Positions 44,855-54,167 of a stretch of DNA of 64,000 nucleotides are shown piece after piece (within the stretch, counting starts at the first letter, position 1; the number at the start of each line of letters is the position of its first letter). The notes under the pieces are model-generated. The model was given only the letters and a program-made list of their open reading frames with translations, searched no databases and was not told the origin of the DNA. A program made the translations under genes and the position numbers. This stretch comes from JBJMQS01 sp045802605 (GTDB lineage Bacteria; Planctomycetota; Planctomycetia; Gemmatales; Gemmataceae), in assembly GCA_045802605.1 (NCBI GenBank), contig JBJMQS010000056.1, positions 186,001 to 250,000 of the forward strand, read 5' to 3'.

Positions 44855-46120
44855 ATGGCGTCGCGGCGAACAGTCTTCACCGGTCTTGGCATATTCAGCC
44901 CCTTGGGCCTGAATGTCGCCTCATTGTGGGACGGGATGACCGCCGGCAAATCGGGGATCCGACCGATTTCGGCATTTGATGCTTCGTCGTTCGCCGTGAA
45001 ATTTGGTGGCGAGTTGCCGGCCTTCGATGCCAAAACATTCTTTGAGAAGAAAGATCGCAAATCGCTGAAAATGATGGCTCGGCCAATCCAGATTGGCGTG
45101 GGCTGCGCCAATCTCACCATGGCTGATACTGGCATCGACCGTAGCAAGTTGGACCCTACGCGCTTTGGTTGTGAATTCGGGTCGAGCCTCATCCCCACCG
45201 AAGTCGATGACCTCGTCCCTGCCGGCAACGTTTCGTATCACGGCGTGCCTGGCGAGATCGACCTGCGTCGCTGGGGGACCGAGGCGATACCGAGCATGCC
45301 GCCCTTGTGGATGCTGAAGTTCTTGCCGAACATGGTTGCTTGCCACGTCTCGATCATGCACGACGCGCAAGGGCCGAATAATTCGATCACTGAAACGGAT
45401 GCAGCCGGCTTGCTCGCGATCGGCGAGGCATACCACATCCTGCGGCGAGATCAGGCCGACTTCTTCTTGTGCGGGGCCTCGGACAGCAAGCTCAACATCT
45501 TGAGCGTCGCTCGGCACTGCATGTTCTCCAAGCTGTCGAAGCGCAACGACGACCCGGCCGGCGCCTCGCGGCCCTTCGATAAGGCGCGAGATGGCTGGGT
45601 TCTGGCTGAGGGAGCCGGCGTGCTCGCCCTCGAAGAGCTCGAACACGCCAAGCGCCGCAACGCCAAGATTTACGGCGAGTTGGCCGGCTTTGGTTCCGCA
45701 TTCGATCGCAATCTTGATGGCACTGGCATTGCCCGCGCGATCAAGACGGCCATGAGCCAAGCGAATGTGAGTCCGAGCGACGTCGATCACGTAAACGCGC
45801 ACGGCGATTCGACTGTCGAAAATGATGCGTGGGAAGCCCGCGGCATTCACGCCGTCTTCGGCAACGAAGTGCCGGTCTTTGCCGCCAAGAGTTACCTCGG
45901 CAACATGAGCTCGGCGGGCGGTCCGGTAGAATTGGCGGCCAGTTTGCTGGCTTTGCAGCATGGAACGCTGCCCGCGACTCTGAATTACAATGAAGCTGAT
46001 CCCAGTTGCCCCGTTCGAGTGCTGAGGGAGCCGCGAAAGGTCACGAAGCCGTACGCGGTAAAAATTAGCCTCACGGAAATGGGTCAAGTCGCCGCGGCCG
46101 TGATCCGGAAGTGGGAATAA
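44855..46120 (+). CDS. Ketosynthase-like protein without catalytic Cys (chain-length-factor-like)
   Basis: 421 residues, full thiolase-fold KS length. Alignment by eye to FabF puts Asp at the catalytic Cys (SITETDAAGLLAIG versus TACxSG). The first active-site His is kept (VNAHGDSTVEND), but the second is Asn (KSYLGNMSSAGGP versus GHxxGAAG). It cannot condense acyl chains like a normal KS. The intact KS directly follows, overlapping at TAATG, so the pair resembles the KS-alpha/KS-beta heterodimers of type II polyketide and aryl polyene synthases. Confidence 0.9.
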   Translation: MASRRTVFTGLGIFSPLGLNVASLWDGMTAGKSGIRPISAFDASSFAVKFGGELPAFDAKTFFEKKDRKSLKMMARPIQIGVGCANLTMADTGIDRSKLDPTRFGCEFGSSLIPTEVDDLVPAGNVSYHGVPGEIDLRRWGTEAIPSMPPLWMLKFLPNMVACHVSIMHDAQGPNNSITETDAAGLLAIGEAYHILRRDQADFFLCGASDSKLNILSVARHCMFSKLSKRNDDPAGASRPFDKARDGWVLAEGAGVLALEELEHAKRRNAKIYGELAGFGSAFDRNLDGTGIARAIKTAMSQANVSPSDVDHVNAHGDSTVENDAWEARGIHAVFGNEVPVFAAKSYLGNMSSAGGPVELAASLLALQHGTLPATLNYNEADPSCPVRVLREPRKVTKPYAVKISLTEMGQVAAAVIRKWE

Positions 46121-47415
46121 TGCACGAGCGACGAGTCGTCATCACTGGCATGGGCGCCATCACGCCGTTGGGCTTGAGCGTCGATCGTCTGTTCAAGAAC
46201 GCTTGCGAGGGCCGCAGCGGGGTGGCGCCGATTCGCCACTTCGACGCCACCACGTTCCCCACGAAGTTTGCGGCCGAAGTGCGCGATTTTGATCTGTCGC
46301 AACATGTACCGAATGCGGAGCGTTTTGTCGATTGTGGTTTGAATACGCGCTTCGCGTTAGCGGCGGCCCGGCAAGCGCTGAACAATGCGAACTTGCTCGA
46401 CAACAGTCATGTCGATCGCACGCGCTTCGGCATCTACCTCGGCTCAGGCGAGGGGATGCACGATTTTCCTAACCTCATTAGCGCGATCGGCGCTTCGCAT
46501 CCAGCCGGCCAGCGAAACACGGATTGCGGCATTTTCTTCAATCACGCCAAGGCGCATTTCCATCCGGGGCGTGAGAGCGAACTCGAACTGCACATGCCGC
46601 CGGCCCACCTGGCCCGCGAGTATGACCTGCAAGGGCCGAATTACAACTGCTTGACCGCATGTGCCGCATCGAGCCAGGCAATCGGCGAAGCCACCGCGCT
46701 CATCCGCGATGGCGAAGCGGATTTGATGCTCTCCGGTGGCTCGCACAGCATGATTCACCCGATGGGCGTCACGGGCTTCAACCTGCTCACCGCACTCTCC
46801 ACCCGCAATGACGCTCCGGCCAAAGCCTCGCGGCCATTCGACATGACCCGCGACGGTTTCGTGTTGGGCGAAGGCTCCGGCATGGTGGTGCTCGAAGAGC
46901 TCGAACACGCCAAACGCCGCAAGGCTACCATCTATGCCGAGGTCTCCGGCTACGGCACCACCTGCGATGCTTTCCGTGTGACCGACAGCCACGACGAGGG
47001 CCGTGGCGCGATCGCTTGCATGCGCATGGCGCTCAAGGATGCGGGGCTCGCGCCGACCGACATCGGCTACATCAATGCCCATGGCACTAGCACGCAGGTC
47101 AACGACCGCGTCGAAACGCTCGCCATGAAACAAGTCTTTGGGGACTACGCGTACAAGGTGCCGATCTCGGCGACCAAGAGCCTGATGGGTCATCTCATCG
47201 CGGCAGCCGGCGTGTCGGGCGTCTTGATGGCGGTGATGACACTGAACTCCGGCATCGTCCACCCGACTATCAACTACGAAGTGCCCGACCCGGATTGCGA
47301 TCTCGACTACGTTCCCAACACTGCCCGTGAGGTGCGCGCTAACCACGCGCTGACCGACGCGTTTGGCTTCGGCGGACAAAACATCTCGCTGATCGTCAGT
47401 AAATTCCAGACCTAG
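46120..47415 (+). CDS. fabF: Beta-ketoacyl-ACP synthase II family, active
   Basis: 431 residues from ATG 46120, overlapping the stop of the KS-like gene. The catalytic triad is intact: Cys in CLTACAASSQAIGEA, His in INAHGTSTQVND and His in LMGHLIAAAG. It catalyses malonyl-ACP condensation. Neighbours are the KS-like protein, two dehydratases, ketoreductase and long ACP, so it is probably the elongating enzyme of a specialised synthase and not necessarily the housekeeping FabF. The hydrolase gene starts ten bases after its stop. Confidence 0.93.
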   Translation: MHERRVVITGMGAITPLGLSVDRLFKNACEGRSGVAPIRHFDATTFPTKFAAEVRDFDLSQHVPNAERFVDCGLNTRFALAAARQALNNANLLDNSHVDRTRFGIYLGSGEGMHDFPNLISAIGASHPAGQRNTDCGIFFNHAKAHFHPGRESELELHMPPAHLAREYDLQGPNYNCLTACAASSQAIGEATALIRDGEADLMLSGGSHSMIHPMGVTGFNLLTALSTRNDAPAKASRPFDMTRDGFVLGEGSGMVVLEELEHAKRRKATIYAEVSGYGTTCDAFRVTDSHDEGRGAIACMRMALKDAGLAPTDIGYINAHGTSTQVNDRVETLAMKQVFGDYAYKVPISATKSLMGHLIAAAGVSGVLMAVMTLNSGIVHPTINYEVPDPDCDLDYVPNTAREVRANHALTDAFGFGGQNISLIVSKFQT

Positions 47416-47424
47416 GCTGTCAAC

Positions 47425-48429
47425 GTGACATCGATCATTGCGGGCATTGGTTTGCTTCTCACGCCAGCATTACTGGTGCTGTTGTCGTTGACCTTGCTGT
47501 ACCAGTGGATTTGCCGCAAGTACATCTGGGTGTTGCTGCGAATATTCCAAGAGAAACCTCTCTTCGTGATCCCGCGCGGCCAACGGCCCGACGATGCCGA
47601 AGATTTGCGCATTCCGACGAGTGACGGCCTTACTCTCGCCGCCTGTTACATGCGAACGTCGGCCCCGCGCCGGAAAGGGGTGATTTTCTTTGGTCTGGAG
47701 TTCGGCGCGAACCGCTGGTCTTGTGTGCCGTATTGCGAGCACCTGCTCGCTGCCGGTTACGACATCTTCACTTATGAGCCGCGCAATCAGGGCGAGAGTG
47801 ATGTGCAGCCTGAGTACGATCCGCTCCAATGGGTGACGAACCGCGACGTGGCGGATTGCAAGGCCGCGCTTAAATATTTGAAATCCCGGCCGGATGCCAG
47901 TTCGAAGGGCCTCGGCTTTTTCGGTGTCAGCAAGGGTGGAAGCGCGGGCATCGCGGTGGCGGCCGAGGATCCGGCCATTCGCTGCGTCGTGACTGACGGT
48001 GCGTTTGCGACGTACTCCGTCATGGTGCCCTATATGCGGCACTGGTTCTCGATTTACGACAAGAACTACATTCTGCACGGCCTTGTTCGGCCCTGGTATT
48101 ACGGCCTGGTGGCCCAGCGGGGCATGCGCATGGTGGCCCAGGAACGCAACGTGCGCTATGTCAACTTGGAACGAGCCATCCACCGTTTGGCGCCCCGGCC
48201 GTTCTTCATGATTCACGGAGAGAAAGATAGTTACATCAAGCCGAGCATGGCACGCGTGCTATTCGAGCGAGCCGGCGAGCCGAAAGAATTTTGGCAGGTG
48301 CCAGGCGCGAAGCACAATCAGGCGATCGAAGTCGCGCCAGAAGAGTATCGCCGCCGCGTGCTGGAATTCTTCGAGGCCTATCTGGGCAGTGGCGTCAACC
48401 AGCCGTCTCTCTCAATGGTGACAACGTAA
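47425..48429 (+). CDS. Membrane-anchored alpha/beta hydrolase
   Basis: 334 residues from GTG 47425. An N-terminal hydrophobic helix (IIAGIGLLLTPALLVLLSLT) anchors the protein. The alpha/beta-hydrolase fold has nucleophile elbow GVSKGGSAG, the acid in HGEKDSYI and the catalytic His in GAKHNQAIE. As the last gene of the KS operon it could release or transfer the finished acyl chain, which is inference. Substrate unknown. It converges with the Uma2 gene, 14 bases away. Confidence 0.85.
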   Translation: MTSIIAGIGLLLTPALLVLLSLTLLYQWICRKYIWVLLRIFQEKPLFVIPRGQRPDDAEDLRIPTSDGLTLAACYMRTSAPRRKGVIFFGLEFGANRWSCVPYCEHLLAAGYDIFTYEPRNQGESDVQPEYDPLQWVTNRDVADCKAALKYLKSRPDASSKGLGFFGVSKGGSAGIAVAAEDPAIRCVVTDGAFATYSVMVPYMRHWFSIYDKNYILHGLVRPWYYGLVAQRGMRMVAQERNVRYVNLERAIHRLAPRPFFMIHGEKDSYIKPSMARVLFERAGEPKEFWQVPGAKHNQAIEVAPEEYRRRVLEFFEAYLGSGVNQPSLSMVTT

Positions 48430-48443
48430 ACCGAGAAAGTGAT

Positions 48444-49058
48444 CTATCCCACCAGGCTTGCGGCGTCGGTGGTCGTGATGACGCTTCCATCCAATACGAA
48501 TTGCACCGCGTCATTCTGGCGACAAGTGATCCTTTTCGCGTAGCTCGGATTTTCCACCGGCCCTGAGGGGTGCGTGAAAACTTCAACACTCCGCTGATTC
48601 AAGTTTACAACCCAATAAATTGGGATTGCGGCAGCGGCGTACATCCTCGCCTTGTCGCTCATGTCGCGCGACAGCGATGAGTCGGCCACTTCGACCACCA
48701 GTCCAATCTCAGGTGGCTGAGGATGTCGATGTTCAAATTGGCTCAAGTCGCCCAAGACTACCGAAATATCGGGCTCTGGCTGACTGTCACTCAGTGTGAT
48801 GGCTGACTGGACGCGCACGCGCCACCCGGGTGGCCGATGCTGTTGCAAGATGTCGGTTATTCGATCGATGGCGTTGTCGTGACTAGGACTTCTGGGCATT
48901 TTGAGCACCACATAGCCTTCGAGCAACTCGACATCATCGTCTTCATCAACGCCGCCCGACTCGATCATGCGTTGATATTTCGCAACCGTGAACCGTGGAA
49001 TGGACGCGTCGAGCCCATAGGTCGTGGGGGAAACCAGTGCTTGAGGTGCAAGGGACAC
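48444..49058 (-). CDS. Uma2-family PD-(D/E)XK nuclease-like protein
   Basis: 204 residues from GTG 49058 with GGAG nine bases upstream; an ATG at 49112 is possible. The Uma2 pattern is visible: FTVAKYQRMIESG, then DVELLEGYVVLKM, the catalytic Asp in PEPDISVVLG, and EIGLVVEVADSSLSRD with the later Lys (MSDKARMYAAAAIPIYWVVN). Function unknown despite abundance in planctomycetes and cyanobacteria. It stands alone. Confidence 0.9.
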   Translation of the reverse strand: MSLAPQALVSPTTYGLDASIPRFTVAKYQRMIESGGVDEDDDVELLEGYVVLKMPRSPSHDNAIDRITDILQQHRPPGWRVRVQSAITLSDSQPEPDISVVLGDLSQFEHRHPQPPEIGLVVEVADSSLSRDMSDKARMYAAAAIPIYWVVNLNQRSVEVFTHPSGPVENPSYAKRITCRQNDAVQFVLDGSVITTTDAASLVG

Positions 49059-49286
49059 GAAACGATTCTCCAAAAACCAGGACCGCCAAGAGTCTAGCGA
49101 AACCAACAGCATTGCTCAAGCCAGGGCTGCCGATCCGGTTCTGCTAACCCGTTAGCCCTTCGTCACTTGCTCGTCACATCCATGCCGGAATTAGCTTGTG
49201 AGGGCTGGTCCTCTATGTCACAATTTTGGGAGGACGACAGTTTGGCCAGAAAGCTGTAAACTCAAGGCCAGACGAAAGGAATGATA

Positions 49287-52200
49287 ATGCCGAGGCGGCT
49301 GGGCCGACTGGGCAGGTATGCCCTGGCGGCACTTTTTATTCTCGGGTCTGCACTTTGCATGCGGCACGACGCCAGCGCTCAGCGCCGCACCACCACAGCC
49401 ACCAAAGAAAAAGACAAGGACGAGCAGCCCACCGACGCTGTATCGTTGCCGCGCAATCCGGAGTCGAAGCGCCTGATCCAAGCGGCGCAGGATTACATCA
49501 AGAAGAAAGAATGGCGGATCGCCGCCGAGTGCCTGCAATCACTTCTGGAAAACCCGGACGACTCTTTCGTCGAAGTTCGCCGCAAAGATAAAAGCGGCGT
49601 AGAGCAAAGCGTGCGCGTGAGCGTGCGTGACGAGGCCAATCGCATCATCGGCGAACTGCCTCCGGATGGTCTCGAATCGTATCAGTTGCAATACGGCCAA
49701 GCCGCCTCGGATCGGTTGCGCGAGGCGACCGAGCGTGCCGACCCAGTCCTCTTGGCAGAAGTCTCACAGCGATATCTGCACACCAAGGCTGGCCTCGATG
49801 CCACGACCTTGTTAGGCACGTTTCATCTCGACCGCGGCCAATATTTCATGGCCAGTCTGTGCTTTGAGCGGCTCCTCTCTCGCCCAGATGCTGATAAGCT
49901 GTCGCCCAAAGTGCTGTACCGCGCGGCATTGGCTTATCAGCGCGCCGGCGACGTCGCCAATGCCGAACGGTGGATGAACAAGGTTGCCGAGAAAGTCGGT
50001 GGGGGCGACCTTGCATTCAATCGCGTTCACCTCACCGTCGATCAGCTTCGCGCCGAGATGAACCGCGATGTTGGCAGTGAACCGGCTATCGGTCTATTCG
50101 ATTGGCCAGTCTTCCGAGGCAACGCGGGCCGCAATGCTCGAGGCCAAGGTAGCACCGCTTATCTCGAGCCAGCCTGGAAAGCGAGCATGATCAAGCCGGA
50201 GGATCCGGTCGATCCCCACGCTCAGCCGGCCGTCACCTGGATCGAACAGCATTTGGACATCGCTTACCAAGCGATGAAAGACAAGCCAATTCTCCCGGCC
50301 TTCTTCCCGATCACCGCCGGCAATCGATTGCTCGTGCGAACCTACGACGGTGTGTCGGCATACGCACTGGCGCCTCTTCTGTTTCAAGACAAGCCACGCG
50401 AGGCGGGTAATCTGCTTTGGCGATCGGTGAGTGCCGAGCGCAGCTTGTTCGCGACGCTGCGTGACGACATTGATGGACGGCGAGTCGCCATCAGCAACTG
50501 GTACAACCAGTACTACCGCAGCAACAACGCCGGACCTTTAGGCGTGTTCTTCGAGAACTCCGTGATTGGTAGTATCAGCCACGATGGCCGGCGCGTTTAC
50601 TTCATTGATGATCTGGGTATCCCACCACACCCGGCCATGCTCGCCAACGCGGGCAATGGCATCAACTTCGGCCAGTTCACCAACGAGGTCTATCACAACT
50701 GCCTCTGCGCGGTGGACCTCGACACGGGCAAGTTGAGTTGGCTTCCTCTCGGGGGCCGCTCCGACGACCGTGTTCCCACCGGAGACGCTCCCACTCCCCC
50801 AGCTCGGCCAACCACGGGTCCGCGATCGGCAGCCACCGAACTGCTGGATAGTTTCTTTCTGTGCCCGCCGCTTCCTTTGGGCGGCAAGCTCTATTTGCTG
50901 TGCGAGAAGAGCAGCGAGCTTCGCTTGATCTGTCTCGATCCTGAAAAATTGGTGCCTTCACCTTTGGGTGTAAAAGGCAATGTCCCGGAATTGGTGTGGA
51001 TCCAGAGCCTGGGCACGGCGAATTCCAAATTACCCAACGACGGCCTGCGACGTATCCAGGCGGCGCACTTGGCTTACGGGGATGGCATTCTCGTGTGCCC
51101 GACCAATGCCGGCGCTGTAGTGGGAATTGACTTATTGACCCACAGCTTGGCTTGGGCGTTTTCCTATCGCAAGTCGCCAGTGGCCAATTACGGTGAAGAT
51201 GTAAATTGGCGATTTCGCGTCAACGGCCGCTCGCCAAGTCCGGCCTTGACCGAGCGGTGGCGTCCATCTGCGCCTTGCGTTGTGAAAGACAAAGTTGTGC
51301 TGACCTCGTACGACGCCACGGAGATTCACTGCTTGAGCCTCCGCGATGGCCACCGCATCTGGTCGAACTCACGCGATGACCAGAACGATCTTTACCTCGC
51401 CGGTGTATTTGATGGTCGCGTCCTGATCGTTGGCAAGAATTCGGTAAAGGCTTTCGACTTGGAAACCGGCAAAGACATTTGGGCCAAGTCCGAGACCGGA
51501 CTGCCCGCCGGCCAAGGGGTGGCCGCTGATGGAATTTATTACCTCCCTCTGGCGTCGAGCAATGATCCGAAGTCCAGTGACAAGGGGCCGGAAATCTGCG
51601 CCATCGACATCAAGACCGGCAATATTGTCGGTCATTCCAAGGCGCGTCGCGATTCATCCGGTGAGCTTTTGTTGCCCGGCAATTTGCTGTTCGCCGGTAA
51701 TGAGTTGGTGTCGCAGTCAGCGAGCATGGTCGCGGCGTTTCCGCTTTTGAAAATCAAGCAAGAAGAGATCAATCGAGCCCTGGCGAAAAACGCCAACGAT
51801 CCGAAAGGCTTAACTGAGCGCGGCGAGCTGCACTTATACAACGGGAAGGTTCCGGATGCGGTCGCCGATTTGCGGGCGGCACTGGCGCACGACCCGCCGG
51901 ACAATGTTCGTGCTAAAGCGCGAACAAAGCTATTTGAGGGCCTGACGCGCTGGCTGCAATCGGACTTCAATGCCGCGGAACAGTATTTGTCGGAATACGA
52001 AGCACTCTGCAACATTGAGCCACTGGCGAATGCCGACGCGGAGGCCAAGCTCAAGGCGGCTGCTGAGTCGGTCCGCCGCAAGGCGTCCTATCTCGAGCTC
52101 GTCGGGAAAGGCCGCGAACGCCAAGGCCGAGTGCTGGACGCATTCAACGCGTATGAACAGTACGGCGAGCTGGCTGGCAACAAAGAACTGGTCGATTCCA

Positions 52201-54167
52201 TCGACGAGCCAAGCACCAAAGCCCGGCCAGATATCTGGTCGCGCGGTCGTATACAAGCGCTCATCACCAATGCCAAACCCGAAGACAAGAAACTCCTCGA
52301 AGATGAGATTCGTCGGCGTTGGGAGCGGGTCCGCGCGGGGGCCAATCTTGAAGAACTCCGGCGCTTTGTCGGCATGTACGGCTCGATGTCGTCCGCCGGA
52401 GTTTCCGCCCGAATCGAATTGGCCACCGGGCTACTGGCTACGAACGATCCGGATGACCTCACAGAGGCCGAGCGCAACTTGGCGATGTTATGTTTCACCA
52501 CGCCGCGTCCAGAAGATAGGCCAGCAATTGCCCATGCGATTGAATTGATGATTAAAGTCTGCATGCGGCGGGGCCAATATGAAAATGCCGTCGGATACTA
52601 CCGCCGGCTTGGCACGGAATTCGGTGATGTCGTCTTGGAAGATGGACGCAAAGGCCGAGATGTGTTGAAGGATCTTGAGACGGACAAGCGGTTCATTCCC
52701 TACCTCGAGGCTCCGACGGTGCCTTGGCCCGCGCCGATGACGTGGAAAGAAAACCCCGGACTGAACAATCCGCGAACCGCGCTGAGCCTGACCATTGATC
52801 CACAAGGTGAATTGCTGCCATTTTTCGATCGCCATCGTTTGGTATTTGAAGCGCGCGAAGATAATGCGCTCTGCACGCTCCGGCTCTTGGATCGCGTCAC
52901 CGGTGAAGAGAGTTGGCGAGTTCCCAATCTGCCGCGGCCAATGAACCCAAACAGCTATCTCATGAATCCTCCGCCGGCTTACGTCCAGGGCCACAATCTC
53001 GTCTTGCATTTGAATAACTATGTCTTTGCATTCGACGTGATGCAGCGCAAAGAGCTTTGGCGCAAAAACCTTTTAGGCGCAGACTCGCTGCTCAATTCCC
53101 AAGACAATCTGATGATGATGGATGAGGACCGAACATCGGTCATGTCGACGGACTCCAACCGATATCGCATCGGCGGGGTGGCCGTCGTTGAATCGTCGTA
53201 CGTTTGTTTGCAGACGCGTGACGGATTGGTCGTACTTGATTCGACGCAACCCGGCCCCAGTGTGATGTGGACCAAGAAGGATGTCAGTGCGAATGCGAAA
53301 GTTTTTGGCAATGACCGTTTCGTGTTTGTATTGGAGCCGGAAGAGAAGCGCCAGCCCGGGCGTTACCGGGTCCTGCGCGCATCCGACGGGTCGCTGGTGG
53401 CCACGGCGGATTCGGCACTCTTCGCAACAATCAACGCTGCATTCAAGAACAAAATCCGCACGATTCGTGGCCAGTTGCTCGTGAAGGACGATGAAGGAAA
53501 AGCTGTGCGGCTTCTGGATCCCTTGACCGGCAGGGACATCTGGAAGCGTGACTTCTCAGTGAAGAGCATTGTCGCCCAGTCGGACGATCCCAAGGTTGTG
53601 GCCATCGTTGAGCCCGCGGGCTTGTTTACGCTCTTGGACGTAAACACCGGGGCGATCGAATTCACGAGTCACTTGCAACCCGGGCACACAGAGAAATTGG
53701 TGGGCGCCACGCTGCACACTGATCGGGATCGATATTATCTGGTGCTAAACTGCCAACCCGAGCAGGGCATGACGTGGCAGAGCGCCTCCCGGCCTGGGAT
53801 GCGGGCCGTGCAGGTCAACGGCGCAATTTACGCCTTGTGGCGGCGCAGCGGTAAACAAGACTGGGCCACCGACGTGCTTCCTCATCAGATGCTCTTGGTC
53901 GAACAATTTGCGGATCTTCCAGTCTTATTGATGACGGCGCAATATCAGAAAATGAATGCCGCCAACGCCGCGGAACGACAAGGTGTTCGTGTCACTTGCG
54001 TGGACAAGAGCACGGGCAAACGGACCCTGGACAAGGATTTTTCGCCCCACGCCTTATTCCATGCAATGATCCCTAAGCCCGCGGAAGGCAAAATTGAATT
54101 GGTGCGACAGGATATGAAGTTGACACTGCAAGCTGCGACGCCAAGCCCCACGGGGAAAACGCCATGA
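49287..54167 (+). CDS. Giant PQQ-type beta-propeller/TPR protein
   Basis: 1626 residues from ATG 49287 (AAAGGA upstream; ATG 49281 is equivalent). The signal peptide runs to about ASAQR. Then come TPR-like helices (about 50-210), a first propeller with PQQ-like blades (SVKAFDLETGKDIWAKS), a central TPR block (about 820-1080) and a second propeller (LLDPLTGRDIWKRD, LLDRVTGEESWRV). Large and probably periplasmic or surface-located. Family members are abundant in planctomycetes; no enzyme activity can be assigned. It overlaps the next gene by four bases, so the two are coupled. Confidence 0.88.
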   Translation: MPRRLGRLGRYALAALFILGSALCMRHDASAQRRTTTATKEKDKDEQPTDAVSLPRNPESKRLIQAAQDYIKKKEWRIAAECLQSLLENPDDSFVEVRRKDKSGVEQSVRVSVRDEANRIIGELPPDGLESYQLQYGQAASDRLREATERADPVLLAEVSQRYLHTKAGLDATTLLGTFHLDRGQYFMASLCFERLLSRPDADKLSPKVLYRAALAYQRAGDVANAERWMNKVAEKVGGGDLAFNRVHLTVDQLRAEMNRDVGSEPAIGLFDWPVFRGNAGRNARGQGSTAYLEPAWKASMIKPEDPVDPHAQPAVTWIEQHLDIAYQAMKDKPILPAFFPITAGNRLLVRTYDGVSAYALAPLLFQDKPREAGNLLWRSVSAERSLFATLRDDIDGRRVAISNWYNQYYRSNNAGPLGVFFENSVIGSISHDGRRVYFIDDLGIPPHPAMLANAGNGINFGQFTNEVYHNCLCAVDLDTGKLSWLPLGGRSDDRVPTGDAPTPPARPTTGPRSAATELLDSFFLCPPLPLGGKLYLLCEKSSELRLICLDPEKLVPSPLGVKGNVPELVWIQSLGTANSKLPNDGLRRIQAAHLAYGDGILVCPTNAGAVVGIDLLTHSLAWAFSYRKSPVANYGEDVNWRFRVNGRSPSPALTERWRPSAPCVVKDKVVLTSYDATEIHCLSLRDGHRIWSNSRDDQNDLYLAGVFDGRVLIVGKNSVKAFDLETGKDIWAKSETGLPAGQGVAADGIYYLPLASSNDPKSSDKGPEICAIDIKTGNIVGHSKARRDSSGELLLPGNLLFAGNELVSQSASMVAAFPLLKIKQEEINRALAKNANDPKGLTERGELHLYNGKVPDAVADLRAALAHDPPDNVRAKARTKLFEGLTRWLQSDFNAAEQYLSEYEALCNIEPLANADAEAKLKAAAESVRRKASYLELVGKGRERQGRVLDAFNAYEQYGELAGNKELVDSIDEPSTKARPDIWSRGRIQALITNAKPEDKKLLEDEIRRRWERVRAGANLEELRRFVGMYGSMSSAGVSARIELATGLLATNDPDDLTEAERNLAMLCFTTPRPEDRPAIAHAIELMIKVCMRRGQYENAVGYYRRLGTEFGDVVLEDGRKGRDVLKDLETDKRFIPYLEAPTVPWPAPMTWKENPGLNNPRTALSLTIDPQGELLPFFDRHRLVFEAREDNALCTLRLLDRVTGEESWRVPNLPRPMNPNSYLMNPPPAYVQGHNLVLHLNNYVFAFDVMQRKELWRKNLLGADSLLNSQDNLMMMDEDRTSVMSTDSNRYRIGGVAVVESSYVCLQTRDGLVVLDSTQPGPSVMWTKKDVSANAKVFGNDRFVFVLEPEEKRQPGRYRVLRASDGSLVATADSALFATINAAFKNKIRTIRGQLLVKDDEGKAVRLLDPLTGRDIWKRDFSVKSIVAQSDDPKVVAIVEPAGLFTLLDVNTGAIEFTSHLQPGHTEKLVGATLHTDRDRYYLVLNCQPEQGMTWQSASRPGMRAVQVNGAIYALWRRSGKQDWATDVLPHQMLLVEQFADLPVLLMTAQYQKMNAANAAERQGVRVTCVDKSTGKRTLDKDFSPHALFHAMIPKPAEGKIELVRQDMKLTLQAATPSPTGKTP

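Noticed and set aside
44921..47379. Minus-strand open frames of 388 and 311 residues
   Set aside because: They lie opposite the two ketosynthase-like genes, which are confirmed by their family motifs.
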